In this document: positions 1-7,568 of the stretch, piece by piece
Numbering within the stretch: position 1 is the stretch's first letter
Layout: each line of letters opens with the position of its first letter
Assembly: GCF_030285625.1 (NCBI RefSeq)
Contig: NZ_CP127294.1
Coordinates: 1,436,001 to 1,500,000 of the forward strand
DNA: 64,000 bases
Source: Amycolatopsis sp. 2-15
Lineage (GTDB): Bacteria; Actinomycetota; Actinomycetes; Mycobacteriales; Pseudonocardiaceae
Direction: 5' to 3'
Translations under genes and position numbers: made by a program
Notes under the pieces: generated by a model
Told to the model about the DNA's origin: nothing
What the model saw: the letters and a program-made list of their open reading frames with translations, nothing else
The model's database searches: none

Positions 1-1306
1 TCCGCGCCGCGCGCACTTCCGCGATCAGGCGCGTCTTGCGCCGGTGAACGCTCACCAAGTCGGCCAGGTACCCGGTGAACTCCTCCGCCGTGCCGGCGCG
101 TTTGTGCAGCGTGCGCAGCTTCTTCAGGTGCTTCGCCGCTTCACGGTAGGCCTGCGGGTCCTTCTGCTCGATGAGGTGCTCGATCTGGCTGCGGTAGACC
201 GGGATCGTCTCGGCCGGGTGCGCGACCTCGCGCGACGCCGCCAGCTCCACGCGCAGCGCCAGCGACCCGCCGAACCGCACGCACGCGCGCCACGCCTCGT
301 CGGGCCGCTCCTCGGCGAGCAGCGCCCGGGCGAGCTCTTCGGCGCCTTCCTCGCTGTCGGCCGCGCGCTCCCTCAGCCGCGCGAGGGCCGCGACGCGCTG
401 CACCGACCACACACCAGCTTCGACAGCCGCCTCGCGCAACGCCGTGTACGTGACGTTGCCCGGCGCCTCGTCGAACTCCTTGCGCCGCAAGGCGACCGTC
501 TCGTCTTCAGGCTCGGGCCTCGAGGCTTGCGTCTTGTGCGGCGTCAGCGCACGGGCCGCGTGCGCGATGGCCTCGCTGTGCCGCCCGGCCGCCCGCAGCA
601 CCCGCACGATCTTCAGGCTCACATCCACCCGCGGCGGCTTGGCGGAGAGGATTGCAACCAGCGCGTCCACGTCCCCGCGCACCTCGGCGAGCTCCTCCAG
701 CAGACGCTCCGCGACGTCCCGGCGATACCCCGTCGGCCCGGCTTTCAGTATTTCGTCCACAGTAGACTTGACCCGCTCAAGTCCCTTTTCCCCCAGCGCC
801 TCGGCGAAATCCGCCAGCGCGATCGCCGGCCTCCCCGGCCCGTCGAACTCCACTTCCAGCAGCCACTCGGCCAACTGCTCGGGGTCCGGCGGCCGCGCCG
901 CACACGCCCGCGCATACAGCTCGACGGCGAAGTCCAGCTTGTCCCCGAGGTCACCGGAGGGATCCCCGGACTGCTCCAGCACCTCGCCGATGTCATCCAC
1001 CGTCCGCCGCGCGAGCGGCGCCAGATCCGCCGGGCTGCCCGCATCGAGCAACCGCTCCAGCGTGTCCAGCACGGCGCCCACCTTGGCCGTGTACTCGACA
1101 TTGCCGTCCTGCACCGCCGTATCCAACAGCCGATGCGCCTCCGCCACCTCACCCGATTGAGTGGCGCACCGCAATTCCAGCGAATGCCGTAACTCAGGGT
1201 CACGCCGCGCCTGGGCGTACAGCAGGTCCACCAACATTTCCGCGTCCAACGTACGCAGGTAGGGCCGCAGATCCGGGGAGCACTCACGCGCACCAGTCTG
1301 CCCCAT
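1..1306 (-). CDS. Partial helical-repeat protein (DUF6880/SWIM-associated type)
   Basis: The frame opens at ATG 1306-1304 and is still open at base 1, so the C-terminus lies outside the window; at least 435 residues are visible. The N-terminus reads SPDLRPYLRTLDAEMLVDLL and continues as degenerate helical repeats (for example ERLLEELAEVRGDVDALVAIL). This resembles the C-terminal half of actinobacterial SWIM zinc-finger proteins (DUF6880 type). The SWIM Cys/His finger that usually precedes it is not encoded upstream, so this is either a stand-alone version or a 5'-truncated copy. No strong Shine-Dalgarno precedes the ATG. Coding on this strand is clear from third-position GC; family assignment is from memory of the motif and is moderate. 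No function can be given. Confidence 0.6.
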   Translation of the reverse strand, partial: MGQTGARECSPDLRPYLRTLDAEMLVDLLYAQARRDPELRHSLELRCATQSGEVAEAHRLLDTAVQDGNVEYTAKVGAVLDTLERLLDAGSPADLAPLARRTVDDIGEVLEQSGDPSGDLGDKLDFAVELYARACAARPPDPEQLAEWLLEVEFDGPGRPAIALADFAEALGEKGLERVKSTVDEILKAGPTGYRRDVAERLLEELAEVRGDVDALVAILSAKPPRVDVSLKIVRVLRAAGRHSEAIAHAARALTPHKTQASRPEPEDETVALRRKEFDEAPGNVTYTALREAAVEAGVWSVQRVAALARLRERAADSEEGAEELARALLAEERPDEAWRACVRFGGSLALRVELAASREVAHPAETIPVYRSQIEHLIEQKDPQAYREAAKHLKKLRTLHKRAGTAEEFTGYLADLVSVHRRKTRLIAEVRAAR

Positions 1307-1433
1307 GCCGTTCGCCGCGCGTGTGGGCCAACTGCGTGCTCTTTCCGGCCTAACCACGCACCGGGGGTGACCTGTGGTTCTGGCCGGTTGGGGCTGTGGC
1401 GGGCTGGTGCGTGGGGCTCGACGAGGTGGCGTC

Positions 1434-1482
1434 TCGTGGGTTGGTTGGGGGCCGTCGCGACCGGTCCCCAACCAACCCACGG
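1434..1482 (-). terminator. Perfect 15-bp hairpin
   Basis: GTGGGTTGGTTGGGG at 1436-1450 is followed by its exact reverse complement at 1466-1480, with a 15-base loop that can itself pair partly. It lies just downstream of the leftward gene ending at 1557 and upstream of the leftward gene starting at 1306, so it most likely ends the former transcript. There is no clear T-tract, as is common in high-GC actinobacteria. Confidence 0.65.
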
Positions 1483-1556
1483 TGCGCTCGCGCCTCGCGC
1501 CTCCCGCCGCGGGGTTGGTCCCACGCCGCGGCCGCAGGTCTATGTCCTGCCTCAGC

Positions 1557-2525
1557 TCAGCGAGTCGTCGCGCCGCTGCGTGCTGCCGCGGCCCGGTGCC
1601 GCGGCGCTGAGCGTTGCCGCAGGTCCGTCGCTCGCCCGGTCTCCGGGGATTGCTGCGCCACCGTGTTCCGCCGCAGCCCTGTCTCTTCCTGCACCTCGGC
1701 CGACCCCAGCGCTGCATCCTTCCGCGCCACCAGCGCCAACCGCCCTGGGTCCGTGAGTCGATCGGCGAGCCGAACCGCCACCGCCATCACCACGCCGGCG
1801 AACACCACGATCGCCACCCCTCCGGCGAGCGCCCCGCCCAAGGTGCGGTGAGCGTGATCAATCGTCATCTGCACCGCGAAGTTGTTCTGCTGAGCGAAGA
1901 GCTCTCCCAGCCCACGCCCTGCCACCGCCGTCGCCGCGCGCCACGTCGGTAGGGCGACCGGCAGCGGCGCCGCGTCCGCGAAGGCGTTCTCGACCGCCGT
2001 CAGCGTGCTCCAGTCCTCCCCGCGAACGAGCGCTTCGTACCGCGCCCGGTCACTCTGCGTGAGCCTGCCCGCCGCGCTCGTCAGTGTCGTCCGGTACGCG
2101 CCCACGGCGTCCGTGAACAGCCGCCGCGTAGTCTCATCCAACCCCGCCAGCGCGAGAGAATCCGCTCGGTACAACCCTTCCGTCGCCGCCAGCAGGTCCA
2201 CGGCCGTGTTCTGCTGGTAGGCCGTCTCCGCGTCCGGCGCCGCCCGGGTGAGTTCGCGCAGGCTGGCAATCGCGTCGTCGATACGCTGCGTGTAACTCGT
2301 GTACTCAGCCAGCCGGTCGCCCGCGAGCAGCGCGTTGCCGCGCCACTCCTGCAACCCGACCGCGGTCCGCGTCACGTCGTTCGACGCCCGCGCCGTCTCG
2401 TCCGCCAGCCCGCGCACGTGATTCGCCTGCTGCACCAGGAAAATCCCGATCACCAACGCCACCAGCACCAGCGCCGCACCGGGCACGAACGCGATCAGGA
2501 CCACGCGGCTGCGCAGGTACTCCAC
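1557..2525 (-). CDS. Truncated membrane sensor, nitrate-sensor-like, kinase domain absent
   Basis: The protein has 322 residues and starts at GTG 2525, preceded by GGAAGGAA. Residues about 7-31 form a membrane helix (VVLIAFVPGAALVLVALVIG). A helical periplasmic region of about 190 residues follows, with the look of the nitrate/nitrite-sensing or methyl-accepting sensor fold. A second membrane helix lies near residues 232-253, and the beginning of a HAMP-like segment follows it (RLADRLTDPGRLALVARKD). After that the sequence turns into low-complexity Arg/Ala/Gln-rich tail with no HisKA, HATPase or methyl-accepting signalling domain. The layout suggests a sensor kinase that lost its cytoplasmic output domain. 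A stand-alone receptor is possible but less likely. Confidence 0.55.
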   Translation of the reverse strand: MEYLRSRVVLIAFVPGAALVLVALVIGIFLVQQANHVRGLADETARASNDVTRTAVGLQEWRGNALLAGDRLAEYTSYTQRIDDAIASLRELTRAAPDAETAYQQNTAVDLLAATEGLYRADSLALAGLDETTRRLFTDAVGAYRTTLTSAAGRLTQSDRARYEALVRGEDWSTLTAVENAFADAAPLPVALPTWRAATAVAGRGLGELFAQQNNFAVQMTIDHAHRTLGGALAGGVAIVVFAGVVMAVAVRLADRLTDPGRLALVARKDAALGSAEVQEETGLRRNTVAQQSPETGRATDLRQRSAPRHRAAAARSGATTR

Positions 2526-2648
2526 GGCCGTTCCTTCCGCTTTTCCCCAACCCGGCCAACCACGCTAGGGAGACCGCGGCGCCAGGGTCAACGAAAGTCC
2601 GCCATACGGCCGTTAGCCCACCGTGACCCCCGTGGTACGCAATCTCCC

Positions 2649-2969
2649 GTGACTCTCGACGCGCTCACCCAACGCCTCCGCGACTTCGCCTCCGCCCGCG
2701 GCTGGGAACCGTTCCACCACCCGAAGAACCTCGTCATGGCCCTCTCCGGCGAAGTCGGCGAGCTCATCTCCCTCTTCCAGTGGCTCACGCCCGAAGAAGC
2801 CCGCGAATACCGCTCCGATTCCACCCTGACCACCAACGTCCGCGACGAAATCGCCGACGTCCTCCTTTACCTGATCCAACTGGCCGACTCCCTCGACATC
2901 GACCTCCTCGAAGTGGGCAACGCGAAGGTCGACCGCAATGAGACCCGCTTCCCGCCCATGCAGCGCTGA
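2649..2969 (+). CDS. MazG-like nucleotide pyrophosphohydrolase
   Basis: This 106-residue all-alpha protein starts at GTG 2649; upstream extension would run into non-coding sequence. It shows the MazG/iMazG (dCTPase-like) metal-binding pattern: GEVGELISLFQWL (EVGEL, first Glu pair) and later DEIADVLLYLIQLAD (ExxD). Such enzymes hydrolyse (d)NTPs to monophosphates plus pyrophosphate in the cytosol and clean the nucleotide pool. The length is typical for the single-domain family. It stands 67 bases before the Crp/Fnr gene on the same strand, but no functional link is visible. Assignment is firm at family level; the substrate is unknown. Confidence 0.85.
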   Translation: MTLDALTQRLRDFASARGWEPFHHPKNLVMALSGEVGELISLFQWLTPEEAREYRSDSTLTTNVRDEIADVLLYLIQLADSLDIDLLEVGNAKVDRNETRFPPMQR

Positions 2970-3036
2970 CGCGCCGTCACACACACCCAACCTTTGGTTG
3001 ATACCGCCGCATTCCGACCTGGGAGAAACTGGTCAA

Positions 3037-3711
3037 GTGGACGGTTCCCCTCCGGCGTTTTCGACCTGGATCGGGCAGACCACCCTCGACGAGTTCAGAC
3101 AGGTCGGGGTACACCGCGAGTTCGACGCCGGCGAGCTGCTCTTCATGGAGGACAGCGCGCCCGGAAACGTGCTCCTCATCGAATCCGGCCTGATCACCGT
3201 GTACGCGACGGCGAACGTCGGCACCGAGCTGATCCTCGGCATCTACGGCCGTGGCCACCTGTTGTGTGAGGTAAGCGCGCTGGAGCAAACGCCTCGGTCC
3301 GCCTCGGGGCGCGGCCGGACCGCCGGTGCCGTCACAGAGATCTCCGGCCTCGCCTTTCGGGCGTTCGTGGCTCGCCATCCCGAGGCCATGCGCTACATCC
3401 TGACAGCGGTCCGGCTGCGCCTGCGCAGAGCCGAGCGTGAACGGCTGTCCTACCTTTCCGTCGACGTACTGGGCCGGGTCGTGCGCACCCTGCTGGCATG
3501 GGCGGAGTCGTTCGGCACTCACGCCGGCGGTCAGGTGACAATCAGCGGGTTCTCGCGCCGCGAACTGGCCCAGACCGTCGGCGCATCACCCAAGTCGGTC
3601 GACGAAGCGCTGGCCGCGTTGACCGCCAACGGTGCTCTGCGAACCGGCCGGCTGCGTTTCGTCTTGAGTGATCTCCCTCGCTTGCGGGCCTTGGGAAGCG
3701 GCGACAATTAG
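3037..3711 (+). CDS. Crp/Fnr-family transcriptional regulator
   Basis: The chosen start is GTG 3037, nine bases after GGGAGAA, giving 224 residues; an in-frame extension to 2938 has no homology-like sequence. Residues about 20-120 form a cyclic-nucleotide-binding jelly roll ending in SALEQTPRSA, which matches the phosphate-binding cassette signature SAL..xPRSA. A long dimer helix and a winged helix follow (SGFSRRELAQTVGASPKSVDEALAAL as the recognition region). Retention of the PRSA pattern suggests it can still bind a cyclic nucleotide. It sits directly before a cyclase-like gene on the same strand, so it could read the product of that protein or control the system. Its target sites are not identified. 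Confidence 0.9.
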   Translation: MDGSPPAFSTWIGQTTLDEFRQVGVHREFDAGELLFMEDSAPGNVLLIESGLITVYATANVGTELILGIYGRGHLLCEVSALEQTPRSASGRGRTAGAVTEISGLAFRAFVARHPEAMRYILTAVRLRLRRAERERLSYLSVDVLGRVVRTLLAWAESFGTHAGGQVTISGFSRRELAQTVGASPKSVDEALAALTANGALRTGRLRFVLSDLPRLRALGSGDN

Positions 3712-3807
3712 CACGGTTTGTTCCCGCTGTCTACCTGCTGGACGGTAGTCACGCGCCCCGGTGGTGCCGAAAACTCTCGGGACCGGAAACCGGGAAGGGG
3801 AGACACC

Positions 3808-4569
3808 ATGGTTATGCCCAGCTCGAAGGCCGTCTTCGGATACGACGTGATCGGATCCTCCAGCGTCGAAGACGATCAGCTCGAAACCCTCCGCAGCGAC
3901 GCCAAGGAGCTGGTCGAGGCCGCCTTGGACAAGGCCGGGATCGACCTTGCCACGCAGCGGAACTACTCGGGCACCGGCGACGGCTCGCTGTCCGCGTTCT
4001 CCGAGCCCGACCTGCCGGCCCTCATCGACACCGCGTACGAGCTGCACTGCTTGCTCTACAACCACAACCGCCGTCACCTGCCGACGATCCAGGTGCGGCT
4101 CGCCGCACACTCCGGCCCCGTCGTGGTCTCCGACCGCGAACACTTCCAACGCCCGACGATCGACCTCGCCCGGCTACTCGACGCCAAGGAGTTCAAAGCG
4201 TTGGTGAAGGCCCTCAACGCACGACTCGCGGTCACCGCCGCCCTGATCATCTCGGACCAGGCCTACCGCGATGCTGTCAAAGGCAGGCATACCAAAAAGC
4301 TGACGCCGCACGACTTCGCCCGGCTTGAGGTCGAGAACAAGGAGTTCAGCGCCCACTGCTGGGTCTGGGCCCCCGGCCTCGACCCCGACGCGTTACCCGA
4401 AATCGACCCGTCGCCGACTGCCGCACCCGCAGCCACCCGGCCTCAGGGCGAAATCCCGTCCGGGACGAGCTCGCAGCACATCGGCGGATCGGTTTACGGC
4501 GTTGCTATTGGCGGAAACAACAGCGGGTCGATCACCTCCAACATCGGGTACCCCGGCGGCCAGCGGTGA
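3808..4569 (+). CDS. Class III nucleotide-cyclase-like protein with C-terminal amyloid-like motif
   Basis: Translation from ATG 3808 (GGGAAGGGGAGA just upstream) gives 253 residues. Residues about 8-165 follow the class III cyclase fold seen in many actinobacterial conflict loci. VFGYDVIGSS and GTGDGSLSAF keep the positions of the two metal-binding aspartates. The transition-state motif usually read as N-x-A-x-R-L appears as TIDLARLLDA, so the Asn is Asp. A Pro/Ala linker follows, then a tail with SVYGVAIGGNNSGSITS at about residues 229-245. That tail resembles bacterial amyloid signalling motifs and matches a motif at the N-terminus of the next protein. The stop overlaps the next GTG (GTGA). 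Catalytic activity is uncertain; a signalling or adaptor role is inferred. Confidence 0.75.
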   Translation: MVMPSSKAVFGYDVIGSSSVEDDQLETLRSDAKELVEAALDKAGIDLATQRNYSGTGDGSLSAFSEPDLPALIDTAYELHCLLYNHNRRHLPTIQVRLAAHSGPVVVSDREHFQRPTIDLARLLDAKEFKALVKALNARLAVTAALIISDQAYRDAVKGRHTKKLTPHDFARLEVENKEFSAHCWVWAPGLDPDALPEIDPSPTAAPAATRPQGEIPSGTSSQHIGGSVYGVAIGGNNSGSITSNIGYPGGQR

Positions 4570-6578
4570 CGGTCGCGCCAGAGATCGCGCCGGCGGGCGA
4601 GAAGGCGACCGACCCCACCGCCGAGCCGGACGAGCAGCAGTCTGCCCCGTTGCAGGACGGCCCCGAACAACTCTCGGTCACAGGCACCTCGGTGGGCGGC
4701 GACAACAACGGCACCGTGATCAACCAGTTCGCGCCTGAGAAGGAGGTCAGGGCCAATCTCGTCGAAGGCCCCGTGACGGACGATCTGATCACCCACGCGA
4801 CCAGGGCTTTCTGCCATCCGGAACGGTTCAGCCGAGCTGCCCTGATCCTCCGAAAGCGCCGGCTCGTGGTGCTCAGTGGACGATCCAGTGGGAGGTCGCT
4901 GGCCGGAGTCCGGCTCCTCATCGACCGCAACGTCGGCACCCTCCAGCGGCTCGACCCCGCGCGTTCGCTCAAAGACTTCGTCTCCTCAGTCAAACGCCGA
5001 TCCGGCCTCGTCGGCTACCTGTGGGACGACCACACCGGCACCGGCTGGGCGGACCCCGACGGAGAACGCACTCTCGGCCAGCTCGAGCACACTCTGCGCG
5101 CGATGGATGCTTACCTCGTCGTCGCTTTCAACAGCGATGTGAGCCTGAAAACGGTGCAGGAGTATGTCACTGAGCTGAGTCCACCGCCTACTTCCGACGT
5201 CGCGCACGCGCATCTGAAGGCCAAGGGCATATCGCCCGAGCGCTGCCACGAACTACTGACTCAGATCAAGCTCTCTGAAGTGCTGCCGGGATATAGCAAA
5301 CCTCGGCGCGGCGCGGAGGTCGCGCGTCTCCTTGCGGAAGTCGAGGCGGGACAGTACTCGTTCGACGAGGTCGCGCAGACCCTCTACCGGAATAAAGACC
5401 ACGACGTTCAAGACTGGTTCACCGAGAACACCAACACGGCAACCAGGGCCTTGGGCATCACCGTCGCCCTGTTGGAAGGGTGCCCGTACAACGAAATCGC
5501 GTCAGCCGCGAAAAAGCTCGAAGATGTCCTCACCAACCCCGAGAACAAGGAGATCTGGCCCTATACGCCACCGGACCTATTCGAACGTACCCGGGAAGAA
5601 CAACTGAACAACGTCCACGCCACCATATCGCCACGACTCGGTGCCGACGACGGTCTCACGAACCCCGAACGGGTGCGCTTCACCCGCCCCGGCTGGGGCA
5701 TGCGGCTCCTCCGTTACGCATGGAAGGAGTTCGATCGCATCCGTCCTTTGCTGCACGAATGGCTCGGAGGATTATCCGAAGAATTGCCGGAGGATTCGGA
5801 CGCCCAGCGTGAGGTGTTCACCCGCTTCGGCAAATTGATCGCCGCGTCGGCGGAACCTGGACCGTTGCAATGGGTTCGTCCGTGGTTGGAAACCTACGGA
5901 TCGGGACACCACCACCAGATCGCGGCAATCACGCTCGGTGCACTGTGCACCAACGCCAGCTATGTCCAGACCGTCAAGGACCACCTCAACTGGTGGGCGA
6001 GACCCACCGCCCGCACCCGCTACCGGCACGCAGTTGCCATCGCCTGCCGGGCCGAGTTCGGGAAGGCCTACCCCGAGTTCGCCATGAAGCAGCTGGGCAG
6101 ATTGACCAAGAACTGCGATTCACGTCTGCGGGCTCTGATCCCACCCGCTGTCCGAGAGCTCCTCCAGGAACCGAGCAACCGCAGCCTGGTTCTGAGCAGT
6201 CTCGCCTTCTGGCTCGCCGGCGGTGGCGCCCAGGCCAGGGCCATGGCGTACAAGTGTTCCATCGACGCGTTGTCGCTCAACCAGGCGCCCGTGACTTTCG
6301 CGTCCCGCGAAGAGTCGGCGATTCGGATGATCTTCGCAGCGTTGATGACCAACACGTCCTACCGGCCCGCCGTGATCAAACATCTCGCAGCCTGGTCCTC
6401 ATGGTCCAGCAGTGGTCCACACACCGTGGCGAACCAAGCGCTGTTGAGGATCCTGCTCACCGGCGATCCGAGTCTCATGCGCAGACTCGGCTACGACCTG
6501 CGCAAATATATCGAACGGAACGAAGAAGGCTCCAAACATCTGGCTCGGCAGCTCGCCCTGACATTGAAGGATATTTGA
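4566..6578 (+). CDS. Large effector/sensor-like protein: amyloid-like motif, degenerate P-loop, helical repeats
   Basis: This 670-residue protein starts at GTG 4566 inside the previous stop codon, so translation is coupled. Residues 36-56 contain SVTGTSVGGDNNGTVIN, a Gly/Asn-rich motif related to the tail of the preceding protein. Residues about 90-125 read RKRRLVVLSGRSSGRSLAG, the position of a STAND-type P-loop, but the invariant Lys of GxxxxGK[ST] is Arg, so ATP binding is doubtful. A Rossmann-like segment follows (AYLVVAFNSD). The C-terminal 350 residues are alpha-helical and HEAT-like (AITLGALCTNASYVQTVKDH, IRMIFAALMTNTSYRPAVIK). No known effector domain is recognised. Context with the cyclase-like and SPFH-like genes suggests a conflict or stress signalling module. 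Confidence 0.7.
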   Translation: MTVAPEIAPAGEKATDPTAEPDEQQSAPLQDGPEQLSVTGTSVGGDNNGTVINQFAPEKEVRANLVEGPVTDDLITHATRAFCHPERFSRAALILRKRRLVVLSGRSSGRSLAGVRLLIDRNVGTLQRLDPARSLKDFVSSVKRRSGLVGYLWDDHTGTGWADPDGERTLGQLEHTLRAMDAYLVVAFNSDVSLKTVQEYVTELSPPPTSDVAHAHLKAKGISPERCHELLTQIKLSEVLPGYSKPRRGAEVARLLAEVEAGQYSFDEVAQTLYRNKDHDVQDWFTENTNTATRALGITVALLEGCPYNEIASAAKKLEDVLTNPENKEIWPYTPPDLFERTREEQLNNVHATISPRLGADDGLTNPERVRFTRPGWGMRLLRYAWKEFDRIRPLLHEWLGGLSEELPEDSDAQREVFTRFGKLIAASAEPGPLQWVRPWLETYGSGHHHQIAAITLGALCTNASYVQTVKDHLNWWARPTARTRYRHAVAIACRAEFGKAYPEFAMKQLGRLTKNCDSRLRALIPPAVRELLQEPSNRSLVLSSLAFWLAGGGAQARAMAYKCSIDALSLNQAPVTFASREESAIRMIFAALMTNTSYRPAVIKHLAAWSSWSSSGPHTVANQALLRILLTGDPSLMRRLGYDLRKYIERNEEGSKHLARQLALTLKDI

Positions 6579-6579
6579 C

Positions 6580-7560
6580 ATGGACGCCGAGACGCCCTAC
6601 CAGTCCTGGCATGATGTTCGCCGGCACCCGCGGCACTTCGGCGCGATCTTGCGCCATCAATCCCGGAAGAAGCGCAACACCGTGCTGGTAGCCCAACTCC
6701 ATGATGGGATGTGGGCGAGTTCCAACCTTCACCTCGGCACGACCACGGGCGTGCAGAAGTTGGGTCTGAGCATGGCGAAGCACATCAAGAACCTGTACGA
6801 GGTGGGCGTTTCGTCGAACAGCATGACTTTCTCGAGCGTTTTCGAGACTGAGAAGGAGGGCGGCATCATCGACGGCACAGTCTCAGTGTCCTGGCAGGTC
6901 ACCGACCCTGTCGCGCTGATCCGGCAGCCGAAGTTCGATCACTTCGATGCCATCCGCAACGCCGTCGAAGACAAGCTGCGCCCGATCGTCCTGCGAACAG
7001 CCCTCGAAGACGTCGAGCAGCTGGCCGAAGTCGCGGACCGCACGCTCGCACCGATGGTCGCGCTCCGCGAGGGACCGATCTCCTGGGGAAAGGGCGACAC
7101 CCTCTTTCATCTCAACGGAATGGGCGCACTGCATCGGCACGCGCTCGAGACCATCCGCCGCGCTCGGATCGTCGATCGCGAGCAGCGGGCCATGGACCAA
7201 GAGCGCATCAGCTTCTACGGTGAAGTGATCGACTCCGGAAAAGTCAGCCTGTTGGCCATGATGCTGAGCCAGGACAAGGAAAAGGTCCAGCAAGTCCTCA
7301 ACTACATTCACACCCACGACATCCCCATCGGCCGCACCCTGCCTGGCATTGACGACCCGTTCCGCAACGCGGTCAGTCGGCTGATGAGCGAAGCTGACGA
7401 CTTCGATCTGCACGAAATGCGGATGGACTGGTTGAACACCGTCACGTCGCGGGGACGGGAAAGTGAGCTCGCCCGGTTGCGGGAATCCCTGGAGGAGACG
7501 CTCACCCACGAAGGCCGAAATGGGTCGGGGCCGAGAACCAACGGATCGACAACCTACTGA
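6580..7560 (+). CDS. SPFH/band-7-like protein
   Basis: This 326-residue protein starts one base after the previous stop. Residues about 90-190 resemble an SPFH (stomatin/prohibitin) domain: GTVSVSWQVTDPVALI followed by an amphipathic stretch ending DKLRPIVLRTALEDVEQLAE, as in actinobacterial proteins with VSWRVTDP. A helical, probably coiled region follows (ARIVDREQRAMDQERISFYG), then a hydrophobic patch. There is no N-terminal membrane anchor, unlike classical stomatins. In several antiphage and stress modules SPFH proteins act as membrane-microdomain partners of an effector; that role here is inference. It converges on the DnaQ-like gene with only 8 bases between stops and no terminator visible. 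Confidence 0.65.
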   Translation: MDAETPYQSWHDVRRHPRHFGAILRHQSRKKRNTVLVAQLHDGMWASSNLHLGTTTGVQKLGLSMAKHIKNLYEVGVSSNSMTFSSVFETEKEGGIIDGTVSVSWQVTDPVALIRQPKFDHFDAIRNAVEDKLRPIVLRTALEDVEQLAEVADRTLAPMVALREGPISWGKGDTLFHLNGMGALHRHALETIRRARIVDREQRAMDQERISFYGEVIDSGKVSLLAMMLSQDKEKVQQVLNYIHTHDIPIGRTLPGIDDPFRNAVSRLMSEADDFDLHEMRMDWLNTVTSRGRESELARLRESLEETLTHEGRNGSGPRTNGSTTY

Positions 7561-7568
7561 CCCTCGGA

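Noticed and set aside
44..1192. Long plus-strand frame rich in Arg/Gln/Leu
   Set aside because: It is the shadow of the leftward gene at 1-1306, whose composition and motifs are protein-like; the plus-strand product has no recognisable domain.
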